From Candidatus Coatesiibacteriota bacterium (GTDB taxonomy: Bacteria > RBG-13-66-14 > B26-G2 > JAUVZD01), in the NCBI GenBank assembly GCA_030602715.1, contig JAUVZD010000010.1:1-64000 (forward strand): a stretch of 64,000 nucleotides of DNA, read 5' to 3'. The notes under the pieces were generated by a model. The model was not told the DNA's origin. It saw nothing but the letters and a program-made list of their open reading frames with translations, and did not search any database. Positions 7,465 through 15,673 of this stretch are shown here, piece by piece. Numbering within the stretch: position 1 is the first letter of the stretch; the number at the start of each line of letters is the position of its first letter. The position numbers were made by a program, and so were the translations under genes.

Positions 7465-9156
7465 CTAGCGGATTATCACCATTCGGGCGTTGTCTTCGCC
7501 TGATGGGGAGGATGCGGACAGGGTATAGACCCCGCTGGCAAGACCGGAGACATCCAGTATCTCTTCCAGCTCGGTGGGCTCGGTAGCCTCAAGTTGTTGT
7601 TTAAGGACCAGCCGCCCAGATATATCGTATAGCGAAAGTTCTACCACACAAGCGGAAGGCAGAGCCAACAGGCAGGTCAGATAATCGGACGCCGGGTTGG
7701 GATAGAGGGCCAGGACGGAGAAGGAGGTAGGCTGCCCGGCTGTGGCTTGAGTGGTGCCCAGGGTCTCCGGGTTTTCATCGGCGAGCACCGCCTCCAGCTT
7801 GTATTCGTAGGCAACGCAGGACTCCACATCCGAATCGGTGTAGGTGTAGGGGTTTTGGCCGGTGATGAGCCCAGTATTGACCTTGGTCCATATGCAGCCG
7901 AGGTTTGAAACCTCGGCTGCAATATTATTATTTATCTCCCGGCGATAGAGGTTGAAGCCCAGGATTTGCTCGCCCCCCGCCATAGGCGGGGTGGTCTCAA
8001 CATCCCAATTGATGACTAACGTGCTATCGCCCTTGGGAACGGCAGAGAAGGTGATGAGGTTAATGCCGGTATAGGGACCATACCAGGCATATTTAAGGAT
8101 GTAAGGGTTTGGATAATAATCTACATATGAAATGTGGGGATTGTCATCCGAGTCTAAGGCAATAGATGTATGTGTGCCAACATCTTCTTCTTGGTCAACC
8201 ACAGATATGTTCCACGATGACCCGTCCCAGTAGGCATACATTAGGCCGTGTATATCATAATTATTATACGAAAAGTGGGGGTGGTCCTCGGAGTCCAGGG
8301 CGATAGAGTTAAACATACCCACATCACCATCATCATCAACTACAGAAATATTCCAGGAGATACCATCCCAGAAAGCATACTTGAGGCAATGATAGTTATA
8401 GGGAAAATACGAAATATGGGGATTATTACTTGAGTCCAAGGCGATAGAGGTTTCCCATATACTCATTGATGTGGTGTCGTCTACTGAAGTAATATACCAG
8501 GCGAAGCCGTCCCAGAAGGCATACATGAGGTCATCGTTTAGCCAATCATAAAAAGAAATGTGGGGATTATCCAAAGAGTCTAGAGCGATAGAGGTGTCAT
8601 CGCTACAATATGTATAAACAGGGTTAATATCCCAGGCGGAGCCATCCCAGAAGGCATACCTGAGACCAGCACCACCATACGAAATGTGGGGTTTGTCCCC
8701 GGAATCAATGGCGATGGAGGTATAAGAGCCAGCCCATTCTTCTGTGTCAACCCAGGAAATATTCCAGGTAGAGCCGTCCCAAAAAGCATATTTGAGGTTA
8801 ATATCCACCAACTCCCAAAAACCACCTACTTCCTCCCATATTTCCTCCTGATACGAAATGTGAGGGTGATCAAAGGAGTCCAAGGCCATTGAGGCATAAT
8901 CGCCCACAAAACCTTCATTATCAACTGTGGTAATATCCCAATCGGAGCCGTCCCAGTAAGCATATTTGAGACGAGTTCCGCCATAACTATAATACGAAAT
9001 ATGGGGGTAGCCAATTGAGTCCAGGGCGATAGATGTATCTCCGAAACTTTGATAGTAGGTGTCCACGGACTCAATATGCCAGCCACCTGCAAAGGAAAGC
9101 CCCGATCCTGAGGTCACCATTGTAAAAAGCAACATCAATACCAAAAAGTAGCGCAT
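7465..9156 (-). CDS. Secreted repeat protein (propeller-like) with T9SS sorting domain, copy 1
   Basis: 563 aa. The start at 9156 (M-R-Y-F-L-V-L-M-L-L) follows AAAGGAGG and gives a clean signal peptide. The body has seven 45-55 aa repeats with the core S-I-A-L-D-S-x-D-x-P-H-I-S-Y ... L-x-Y-A-x-W-D-G-S-x-W-x-I ... V-D, probably blades of a beta-propeller. A linker with an Fn3-like look (G-F-N-L-Y-R-R-E ... Y-T-Y-T-D-S-D-V-E) leads to a C-terminal domain with A-L-Y-P-N-P-A-S-D-Y, L-Y-D-I-S-G-R-L-V and G-V-Y-T-L, typical of type A T9SS sorting domains. Paralogs lie at 27094, 57358 and 60245-61927. Exported cargo; ligand unknown. Confidence 0.9.
   Translation of the reverse strand: MRYFLVLMLLFTMVTSGSGLSFAGGWHIESVDTYYQSFGDTSIALDSIGYPHISYYSYGGTRLKYAYWDGSDWDITTVDNEGFVGDYASMALDSFDHPHISYQEEIWEEVGGFWELVDINLKYAFWDGSTWNISWVDTEEWAGSYTSIAIDSGDKPHISYGGAGLRYAFWDGSAWDINPVYTYCSDDTSIALDSLDNPHISFYDWLNDDLMYAFWDGFAWYITSVDDTTSMSIWETSIALDSSNNPHISYFPYNYHCLKYAFWDGISWNISVVDDDGDVGMFNSIALDSEDHPHFSYNNYDIHGLMYAYWDGSSWNISVVDQEEDVGTHTSIALDSDDNPHISYVDYYPNPYILKYAWYGPYTGINLITFSAVPKGDSTLVINWDVETTPPMAGGEQILGFNLYRREINNNIAAEVSNLGCIWTKVNTGLITGQNPYTYTDSDVESCVAYEYKLEAVLADENPETLGTTQATAGQPTSFSVLALYPNPASDYLTCLLALPSACVVELSLYDISGRLVLKQQLEATEPTELEEILDVSGLASGVYTLSASSPSGEDNARMVIIR
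7893..7921. repeat. Perfect palindrome inside the T9SS protein gene (linker region)
   Basis: Two 14-bp arms (7893-7906 TGCAGCCGAGGTTT; 7908-7921 its exact reverse complement) around a single G. It is translated in frame as part of I-A-A-E-V-S-N-L-G-C and lies after the conserved Y-R-R-E block, where paralogs carry other palindromes. Confidence 0.9.
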
Positions 9157-9196
9157 AACTAAAACCTCCTTTTGTATATCCACCTCACTGTCTTCT

Positions 9197-9225
9197 AATA
9201 TACCATAAAATTCATTATCTGTCAA
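9197..9225 (-). promoter_or_regulatory. Sigma70-type promoter for T9SS protein copy 1
   Basis: On the minus strand TTGACA (9225-9220), 17-nt spacer, TATATT (9202-9197), 41 nt before the start codon. A near-consensus vegetative promoter. Confidence 0.7.
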
Positions 9226-9238
9226 TTATTAACAAGAT

Positions 9239-9269
9239 AAAAAAGCGGATAGGGTAATATACTATCCGC
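9239..9269 (-). terminator. Terminator of the envelope operon
   Basis: Stem GCGGATAG / CTATCCGC (9245-9252 and 9262-9269) followed on the minus strand by six T. It sits just after the end of the large protease-barrel gene. Confidence 0.75.
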
Positions 9270-9320
9270 AGAAGGCGTAATTACATATCAATTGAAGGTT
9301 AAGATAACCTTTATATCCCC

Positions 9321-12182
9321 CTAAAACTCCGGTCCTATGGTGAAGTGCACGTAGGGCTTCTTGTTGATTGACTGGAAGTCGGTGGTCCAAGCCCAGTCAA
9401 TTCGCAGGTCAAAGTAGCCCAGCGCCCAACGCAGACCGGTGCCGAAGCTGGCTTTGGCGTGCACCAGGTGGAAGCCCCCCTCGGTGTCCCAGAAGTCAAA
9501 CTTCTCTCCTCCTGACCATTTCACGCCCCCATCGTCCACTGGTGACCAGGCGGAGCCGATGTCAAAGAAGAAGAGCCCTCTGAAGCCGCCGATGGCGAAG
9601 CCGGGTATGGAGGTGAAGATGGCGTCTATTATGGGGAAGCGCAGCTCTACATTGGCAAGGAAGAACCGTGAGCCGTAGAAGGCGTTGAAGGGGTATCCCC
9701 GCAGGCTGAAGCCCCCCCCCAGGTAGTAATGCTGCGGGTCTCGCCCCAGGCTCGTCCCCAGGACCAGGCGGGTGGCTATGGAGTTACGCTGAGAGAGGTA
9801 GATGTATTTGCGGGCGTCAAGTACCAGGTCGGTGTAGTAGAGGAAGTCCTCGGCGACGGGTATGGTCTGTTCTACGGTGAACTGCATGCGGGAGCCGGAG
9901 GTGGGATGGTAGTAGCCCCACAGGGCGGTGTCCCGCACAAATGAGAAGTCGGCTCCCAGGAGATAGCGGGTCATCTCGGTTGGTTCGTCAATGAAGTCGT
10001 ATTTACGCAAATAGGAGAAGGGGACTATCTCCACCCGCATGGTGCGGGAGAAGGGATAGGCGAAGTAAAAGTCGGCGCCGGAGAGCCTCTCCCAGTAGCG
10101 CCTCTCATTGATGCGGTAATAATCCCGCCAGGTGAGCAGGGTGACGCCGTAGTTGAAGCGGTGGCTCAGGTTGAAATACTGGAAGGCGGCGTCTATGTCC
10201 TCAAAGCTGGAGACCGAGGTGAGGTCAAAGAGGAAGGCGAAGCGGTGGTTGGAGAGCATGTCGGAGAGGGCGATTTCGGTGTAGTTTCTGAACACCCCGC
10301 CGGTGGTGTAGGAGAAACTGCTGGCTACATAGTCGGTGGTCAGCTTGATGCCGTATTTCCTGGTCTCCTCGGCGACCTCCTCCGATGTGGTCAGGGGATG
10401 AAGGGGGGTTACAACCCCACCTTCCGGCGCTTGCTCCAGCACCGGCTCGTAGAAGACCGGCAGGGGGGTATCCAGCACACAGATCTGGTATAACCCCTTC
10501 TCAATACCGCTGTATGCCACCATATCCCCGTGAGGTGAATATTTGGGGTCTTCCGCTCCCACCAGCAGGTTGGAGCGCTGGGTGACCATATGGGTGGTTA
10601 GGTCGTAGGTGAATATGTTCTTTATGGAGGTGTTGCGGGTGGAGACGAAGATTATCTCCTTGCCGTCAGGGGAGAACGAAGGCGAGGTATCCTCCACCTC
10701 CGGGGTGAAAGTGAGCTGTTTTTCGGTGCTACCGTCGGCGCTTATCATCTTCAGGTGGGTGCCGTCAATTGATTCGGATTGGAAGACTATCCACTCACCG
10801 TCAGGAGACCAGTCTGGATAGGTGTCGCTTTCGGGGTCGTCGGTCAGGCGGGTGGTCTTTCCGGTGGTGAGGTCGTATATATAGATGTCCCGGTATTGCC
10901 CCTCCAGACCGGAGAAGGCAATATACCTCCCGTCGGGGGAGAACGCCGGGGACTCCAGATCGGAGTAGGGGATGTCCAGACGACGGACGATCTTTCGCTT
11001 TATCACATCCACGATGAAGATGCGGTCCCGGGTGCCCTTCTTGGCGGCAAAGGTTACGAAATTGCTGTCGGCGGAGAAATCCACCCCGCTGCCGGAGTAG
11101 ACGAAATAGTCATACTTCTTATATGCCCAGCCCTCGGTCAGATTTTCAAAGATGGTGCCGTCGCTGGAGTTGATGAGCAGGATATCCACGAACCTTCCCC
11201 GGTTGCTCATACAGGCGATGAGGTCGCCGGAGGCGGAGAAGCTGGGGCGGAAATAGGAGATGCCGTCCTTCAGCTCTTCGTAAGAGGTCAGCCGGTTGGA
11301 ATATTCCTTGAGGGTGTCCTTTTCAGCGATGTCGGGCAGATATTTGCGCTTGAGCCACAACTGCCAGTCCTCGTTGAACTCGTCCAGACCGATGTTGAAA
11401 GCGTGCTTCAGGGCTTCATCAGCCGAACGGGTGTGCACCCTGCGCATCTCCCGCAGGAAGGTGGCTACCGCATCGCTCCCGTAGGTCTCAGCCATATAGT
11501 CCATAGCGGAGTGACCCAACTGGTATGCAAGATAGATGTCCCAGGGAGGAAGATAGTAAAAGTTCTCCAGGTCCTCCAGGTGGTAGAGATTGTCGTTTAT
11601 CACCGCATCGCGTAGAGTCTGAATCCCCTCCGGGGTCCAGTGTTCGGAGACATACTCGGGGATGCCCTCCATCGCCCACATGGGGGGGGATATGATTGAA
11701 CCGGCAAGAAGGGAGCCGAAGTTGGCAAAGAACATATCAAAGGTGAAGATGTGGGTTATCTCGTGGGTTAGGGTTTTGGCGAACTCCTCCTGAGAGCCGG
11801 AGTAGGGTAGGACAACTCTGCGGTGCATTATCTCGGCGAAACCACCTATCTCCTCGCCTATGGTATCCAGGATGTTGGTCTGCTCCATCTCCCGTCGGGA
11901 TTTGTAGATGATTAGGGGGACGACGCTTTTCGGTTCAAACTCCAGCTTCTCCTTAGCCTGCTCATAAGCCTCCTCCGCCACCTCGGCGACAAACTCAATG
12001 ATGAACTCTTCGTCTTCATAGTAATAGATGTCAAAGTTCTCCGTCTCCAGGATGCGCCAGTCAAAATCAAAGTCCCGCACCTTGTTCATGCCGAAGCCGA
12101 ACACAGCCCCACTGCTAATGGTCAGGATGATTAGGGGAAGTATGACGGCTGTTTTGGGAACGACCTTATCTGGCAAGGACAT
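9321..12182 (-). CDS. Gluzincin-like protease / TolB-like propeller / outer-membrane barrel fusion protein
   Basis: 953 aa, three parts in one chain. After a signal segment, residues 40-290 resemble the peptidase MA/gluzincin fold: T-L-T-H-E-I-T-H-I-F is an HExxH zinc motif and W-A-M-E-G-I-P-E-Y-V-S-E-H supplies the downstream glutamate. Residues 310-600 hold PD40/TolB-like WD repeats (F-S-P-D-G-R-Y-I-A-F-S-G, W-S-P-D-G-E-W-I-V-F-Q-S, F-S-P-D-G-K-E-I-I-F-V-S). The last 320 residues look like an Omp85/surface-antigen (D15) barrel, with G-G-G-F-S-L-R-G-Y-P-F, L-A-N-V-E-L-R-F-P and a terminal aromatic (G-P-E-F). Such proteins are known in metagenomic phyla, with unknown substrates. It overlaps the preceding lipoprotein gene by 17 bp. 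Confidence 0.88.
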   Translation of the reverse strand: MSLPDKVVPKTAVILPLIILTISSGAVFGFGMNKVRDFDFDWRILETENFDIYYYEDEEFIIEFVAEVAEEAYEQAKEKLEFEPKSVVPLIIYKSRREMEQTNILDTIGEEIGGFAEIMHRRVVLPYSGSQEEFAKTLTHEITHIFTFDMFFANFGSLLAGSIISPPMWAMEGIPEYVSEHWTPEGIQTLRDAVINDNLYHLEDLENFYYLPPWDIYLAYQLGHSAMDYMAETYGSDAVATFLREMRRVHTRSADEALKHAFNIGLDEFNEDWQLWLKRKYLPDIAEKDTLKEYSNRLTSYEELKDGISYFRPSFSASGDLIACMSNRGRFVDILLINSSDGTIFENLTEGWAYKKYDYFVYSGSGVDFSADSNFVTFAAKKGTRDRIFIVDVIKRKIVRRLDIPYSDLESPAFSPDGRYIAFSGLEGQYRDIYIYDLTTGKTTRLTDDPESDTYPDWSPDGEWIVFQSESIDGTHLKMISADGSTEKQLTFTPEVEDTSPSFSPDGKEIIFVSTRNTSIKNIFTYDLTTHMVTQRSNLLVGAEDPKYSPHGDMVAYSGIEKGLYQICVLDTPLPVFYEPVLEQAPEGGVVTPLHPLTTSEEVAEETRKYGIKLTTDYVASSFSYTTGGVFRNYTEIALSDMLSNHRFAFLFDLTSVSSFEDIDAAFQYFNLSHRFNYGVTLLTWRDYYRINERRYWERLSGADFYFAYPFSRTMRVEIVPFSYLRKYDFIDEPTEMTRYLLGADFSFVRDTALWGYYHPTSGSRMQFTVEQTIPVAEDFLYYTDLVLDARKYIYLSQRNSIATRLVLGTSLGRDPQHYYLGGGFSLRGYPFNAFYGSRFFLANVELRFPIIDAIFTSIPGFAIGGFRGLFFFDIGSAWSPVDDGGVKWSGGEKFDFWDTEGGFHLVHAKASFGTGLRWALGYFDLRIDWAWTTDFQSINKKPYVHFTIGPEF

Positions 12183-12921
12183 AGCGCTCCTCGTCTATAT
12201 CGTGGGGGGTGAGCTGATAGCGAAATTGGTCAACTACACTGCTGAGCAAGTCCTCATAGATTATCTTGAGCTTGTAGAGGTCCATAGGAAGCTGGGAGGA
12301 CTTGTAGGTCTCTTCAGCCATTGCGGTGTAGGTCTTATCCATAGCAAGTTGACTCCTCTCCACATTTAGAGCCTTTATGGAAAGGTTCATGTGGTAGCGG
12401 ATGGTCACATCCCAGTCACGCATGGAATAACTGGGACCCTTGTCAATGTAGGGGGCATATGGCTGGTCGGCGGTGTAGCGTTCGTTGGGAGCGTAGCCCA
12501 GCTCGCTGTATTCCTCGGCGAATATCTCATAGGAGCCGTAAATCACATAGTTGACCCTTAGCTCCTTACCCAGATCGTAAGCGAACTGCATGGAGGTGGG
12601 TTTGCGGTCGGCAAACTCCTCACTTTTCAGGGTGGAGTTCAGTTCCTCGTCGGAGATAATCAAGAAGTTGGTCAGCTGGTCTATGGATCGGTGGACTTCC
12701 TCGTTGGTCACCTGATGAGCATCTACCTCATAGTCCTCTCCGAGCAGAGGTAGTATAGCCACGGTGGTCCCCTGGCTCACTCTGATTATCGGCTCACTCT
12801 CCACCTGGATGTAAACGGTCTCGCCTGCGCCCTTACAGCCCAAAAAGGTCATGAGAAGAAAGGCGAGCGGAAGACCTGCAAAGAGAACCGCTACTTTAAT
12901 CTTACTGTATGTTGTTGACAT
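12166..12921 (-). CDS. Outer-membrane lipoprotein, CsgG/GNA1162-like
   Basis: 251 aa with a lipoprotein signal: hydrophobic stretch followed by M-T-F-L-G-C-K (lipobox L-G-C). The mature part opens with T-V-A-I-L-P-L-L-G-E, like the V-A-V-(L/F)-P-F strand of CsgG/TolB-N-type periplasmic domains, and includes Y-V-I-Y-G-S-Y-E-I. This fits curli-CsgG-like or GNA1162-like lipoproteins but is not conclusive. It overlaps both neighbours (20 bp upstream, 17 bp downstream), so it belongs to a tightly coupled envelope operon with the TPR lipoprotein and the protease-barrel fusion. Confidence 0.75.
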   Translation of the reverse strand: MSTTYSKIKVAVLFAGLPLAFLLMTFLGCKGAGETVYIQVESEPIIRVSQGTTVAILPLLGEDYEVDAHQVTNEEVHRSIDQLTNFLIISDEELNSTLKSEEFADRKPTSMQFAYDLGKELRVNYVIYGSYEIFAEEYSELGYAPNERYTADQPYAPYIDKGPSYSMRDWDVTIRYHMNLSIKALNVERSQLAMDKTYTAMAEETYKSSQLPMDLYKLKIIYEDLLSSVVDQFRYQLTPHDIDEERYVLAR

Positions 12922-13246
12922 TTTTAAACCTCGTCAGGTTTTCGTAAATCTCCTGGTTTGCGGGGTCCAGCTTCAGGGCGGATTCGTATTCCGCTAAAGC
13001 CTCGTCTATCCTCCCTTGTGCTTCCAGAGCCACCCCTAAATTATTGTGATAGATAGCCATCAGGGAGTCCAACTCTAGTGCCTGTTGGAAGCGGAGCTCC
13101 GCCTCCCGCCATAGCCCAACTTTAATACATTTTATGCCGTATTTGTTCAGTTCGTCCGCCCTCTTTGCTGTATCCGGAGCTTTGCAGGAGGTGGAGGCGA
13201 AGACCACCAGAAAGAGAACGGATATAACAATAAGAATCTTTTGCAT
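12902..13246 (-). CDS. TPR lipoprotein
   Basis: 114 aa from ATG 13246: M-Q-K-I-L-I-V-I-S-V-L-F-L-V-V-F-A-S-T-S-C-K, a lipoprotein signal with S-T-S-C. Two TPR units follow (A-E-L-R-F-Q-Q-A-L-E-L-D-S, N-L-G-V-A-L-E-A-Q-G-R-I-D-E-A-L-A-E-Y). The open frame extends upstream to an ATG at 13354 that has the better ribosome site (AGGAAG), but that form would bury the signal peptide behind 36 mostly charged residues, so I prefer the shorter start. A small periplasmic interaction adaptor is likely. Confidence 0.75.
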   Translation of the reverse strand: MQKILIVISVLFLVVFASTSCKAPDTAKRADELNKYGIKCIKVGLWREAELRFQQALELDSLMAIYHNNLGVALEAQGRIDEALAEYESALKLDPANQEIYENLTRFKNVNNIQ

Positions 13247-13373
13247 CACCGAAACTTTGGCAGAACGGATTTTGTTTCTAATTTTAATGGTCGGATGAAA
13301 GGCGGTTCGTAGGTGGAGCTCGGGATTTTTTGAAAAGTTTTTATCGCACAACATATTCTCTTCCTTCTGTTGT

Positions 13374-14414
13374 CTATTCCTCGTCCTCGGTTTCTATTAC
13401 CTCATCTGCGACCACTTCATCCTTCTCCAGCTTAGGCGCCTTGGGGACGAAGGGATAGAAGGAGTGGGGTTTGGCGTTGAAATGGGTGAAGATGTCGGCA
13501 AGGGAGAGGACGATGGATGCCTCACACATGGCATAAGAGCGATAGACGGAGAATTCGGACTCATCGTAGCGCACGGTCTTGATTATCCTGGGTTGGTGAT
13601 AGGTGACTTTGTTCTTGAAATATGATGCCATCTCCAGAAAGGATATTGGTCGCCCTATGCACAGCCCAAACCCGGATAGATTGAAATCATTCTCCAGCAC
13701 CTTGACCAGAGACCCGGGAATGGTATCCTTCCCCCAGTAGATTAAGCCGGCAAGGGCTTCGTCATTTGCCCGCTCCACATTTATCTGGGGAGACGATTGG
13801 TTGGTGTATGATATGGAGACGGTTCGTGGCTGGTCTATGACCGAGATGAGGGAGTCTTTGCCCTCCTTGAAATTACCGGCGTCAATGTCTTTGATGAGAT
13901 AAAGGATGTTGACCGCCCACAGCAGATCGCAGGTTTCCACCGTCTCCCATTCGCCTTCGGTGGTTGTATCCTGGGAGAGGGAGGTTTTTAGAATTTGCTC
14001 CTGGCGCCGTTCATAGGTGGGGGAGACGACCATCTCCAGGACCGTCTGAGAAAAATAATCTCTGCTCTGGTCATCCCCCTCGGCAAAACCCTCCATGGTC
14101 TTCTCCAACAGGCGGTAAGCCTCCTCGCCCTGGCGAGTTAGATAAAGGCACTTGGCGGTGAACATAGTCGCTCTAAATGCTGTATCCTCGCCGGCATACT
14201 GCTGGTAAAACTGAGCCACCTCCAGAGCGGTATTATATTTGAACTCGTGGTGGAGTTTATCTATAAACGCCTCAATTCTTCCGGCGCTGATTTGGGTGAG
14301 GATGCCCTCGCTCAGCGTAACCGTGAGCCCATATATACTGACCTCATCGCTTGATGCAGAGTTTAACGGTAAAAAAAAAGCGAGTATGGCAAGCCAATAT
14401 ATCCTCTTTTTCAT
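13374..14414 (-). CDS. Exported hypothetical protein, first gene of envelope operon
   Basis: 346 aa from ATG 14414 (GAGAGGAGAG upstream), with signal peptide M-K-K-R-I-Y-W-L-A-I-L-A-F-F-L-P-L. The longer frame from 14456 hides that signal. The mature protein is mainly helical, with T-M-F-T-A-K-C-L-Y-L-T-R-Q-G-E-E-A-Y-R-L resembling a TPR-like helix pair, and ends in a very acidic tail (E-V-I-E-T-E-D-E-E). No family recognised. It precedes the TPR lipoprotein by about 125 bp and reads the same way as the CsgG-like lipoprotein and protease-barrel genes. Confidence 0.7.
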   Translation of the reverse strand: MKKRIYWLAILAFFLPLNSASSDEVSIYGLTVTLSEGILTQISAGRIEAFIDKLHHEFKYNTALEVAQFYQQYAGEDTAFRATMFTAKCLYLTRQGEEAYRLLEKTMEGFAEGDDQSRDYFSQTVLEMVVSPTYERRQEQILKTSLSQDTTTEGEWETVETCDLLWAVNILYLIKDIDAGNFKEGKDSLISVIDQPRTVSISYTNQSSPQINVERANDEALAGLIYWGKDTIPGSLVKVLENDFNLSGFGLCIGRPISFLEMASYFKNKVTYHQPRIIKTVRYDESEFSVYRSYAMCEASIVLSLADIFTHFNAKPHSFYPFVPKAPKLEKDEVVADEVIETEDEE

Positions 14415-14502
14415 CTCTCCTCTCCACTCAGAAGCCAATTTAGCATACCTGCGCACTGATTGTCAATATGATACCATTTTGTGAACTGAAGGAGAGAAAG
14501 GC

Positions 14503-14531
14503 TTGACAGTGAGGATAAATCTTAGTATCTT
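14503..14531 (+). promoter_or_regulatory. Possible promoter of the glycosyltransferase cluster
   Basis: TTGACA at 14503-14508, 17-nt spacer, TATCTT at 14526-14531, about 30 nt before the TTG start. Confidence 0.4.
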
Positions 14532-14559
14532 TTTTAACAAGGTATTGTAAGGGGGTTCC

Positions 14560-15669
14560 TTGGCTCAAAGAGTGCGGGTGACATTTTTTATACCCCAACT
14601 GGAGTTGGGGGGAAGTGAGGGTCAGCTTATCCTTCTGGCTGACCGCTTAAATACCAGCGTATTTCAGGCATCTATTATAACCTTTAAATGCACTGTGGAG
14701 GTTCCACATCATATCCACCTGCGGGTGCTGGCAAAAGGAGTGGGAGTGGATATTACCTTTCTGCCTCGCTTGCTTTCTTCCCTCAGGGAACTTCAGCCTC
14801 ACATTTTGCACACCGTATCCAGCACCGCTAATATATGGGGACTTGCCGCCACCCTCTTCAATAAGCCTGCGGTGACTTTGGGTGCGATAAGGGGACGGGA
14901 GTGGGGGCTCAGCCGATGGCATCATCGTTTGGGGCGGATGCTATACCGGCGCTTGGATCGCATGATCGTCAACTCCCCCAGCCTGAAAACTTTGGTCGCC
15001 GGCAGGTATGGGCTTCCCCCGGAACGGATAATCTGCATTCCGAACGGCATAGAGACCGACAGGTTCCGCCCTCCCCTGGAGAATGAAAGGAAGGATGGAA
15101 ATCTGAAGAAACTCAGGGGTGCAAACTGCGTTGTCGGGTGGGTGGGCAATATCCGCCCGGAGAAGGGTTTTGCCCACCTTGTAGCGGTAGCCGACTTGGT
15201 GGTCGCTTCCAGGTCCGGGGTCAAATTCCTGGTGGTCGGCGGGGGTCCGGGCTTTGAAGTCGCCCGTCGGATGGTTCAGGATGTGGGTCTTGAGCGATTT
15301 TTTCTCTTTGCCGGGCAGGTGGAGGATGTGGCGCCGTCGTATCGGCAGATGAATTTATTGGTCAATACCTCCCTCTCCGAGGGGATGTGCACTTCAATTT
15401 TGGAGGGGATGGCTAGTGGACTCTCGGTGGTGGCTAGCGATATCCCCGCCAACAGACAGCTGGTGAATGACGGCGTGGATGGGTTTTTGGTGCCTTTGGG
15501 TGACCACCAAACTTTTGCCCGAAGGATAGTGGAGCTTGCCGATGATGTCTCCTTTGCGGTGGGTATGGGCAAGCGGGGACGTCGCAAGGTGGTGGAGGAG
15601 TTTTCCGTGCAGAGGATGGTTGCAAACTACGAAGAACGGTATACCCAGTTGATTGGGGAGAGGAGTTAG
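14560..15669 (+). CDS. Glycosyltransferase, GT4 family
   Basis: 369 aa with the two-Rossmann GT-B layout. The N-terminal acceptor domain has Q-L-E-L-G-G-S-E-G-Q. The donor domain has V-G-W-V-G-N-I-R-P-E-K-G-F and the E-x7-E motif S-E-G-M-C-T-S-I-L-E-G-M-A-S-G, followed by V-V-A-S-D-I-P-A. These are hallmarks of GT4 retaining transferases that use nucleotide sugars for polysaccharide or glycolipid synthesis. Start is TTG after AAGGGGG. First of three glycan genes. Confidence 0.93.
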   Translation: MAQRVRVTFFIPQLELGGSEGQLILLADRLNTSVFQASIITFKCTVEVPHHIHLRVLAKGVGVDITFLPRLLSSLRELQPHILHTVSSTANIWGLAATLFNKPAVTLGAIRGREWGLSRWHHRLGRMLYRRLDRMIVNSPSLKTLVAGRYGLPPERIICIPNGIETDRFRPPLENERKDGNLKKLRGANCVVGWVGNIRPEKGFAHLVAVADLVVASRSGVKFLVVGGGPGFEVARRMVQDVGLERFFLFAGQVEDVAPSYRQMNLLVNTSLSEGMCTSILEGMASGLSVVASDIPANRQLVNDGVDGFLVPLGDHQTFARRIVELADDVSFAVGMGKRGRRKVVEEFSVQRMVANYEERYTQLIGERS

Positions 15670-15673
15670 TTCT

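Noticed and set aside
10779-11615. 278-codon plus-strand open frame
   Set aside because: Lies antisense within the protease-barrel fusion gene, whose motifs (HExxH, TolB repeats) prove the other strand is coding.
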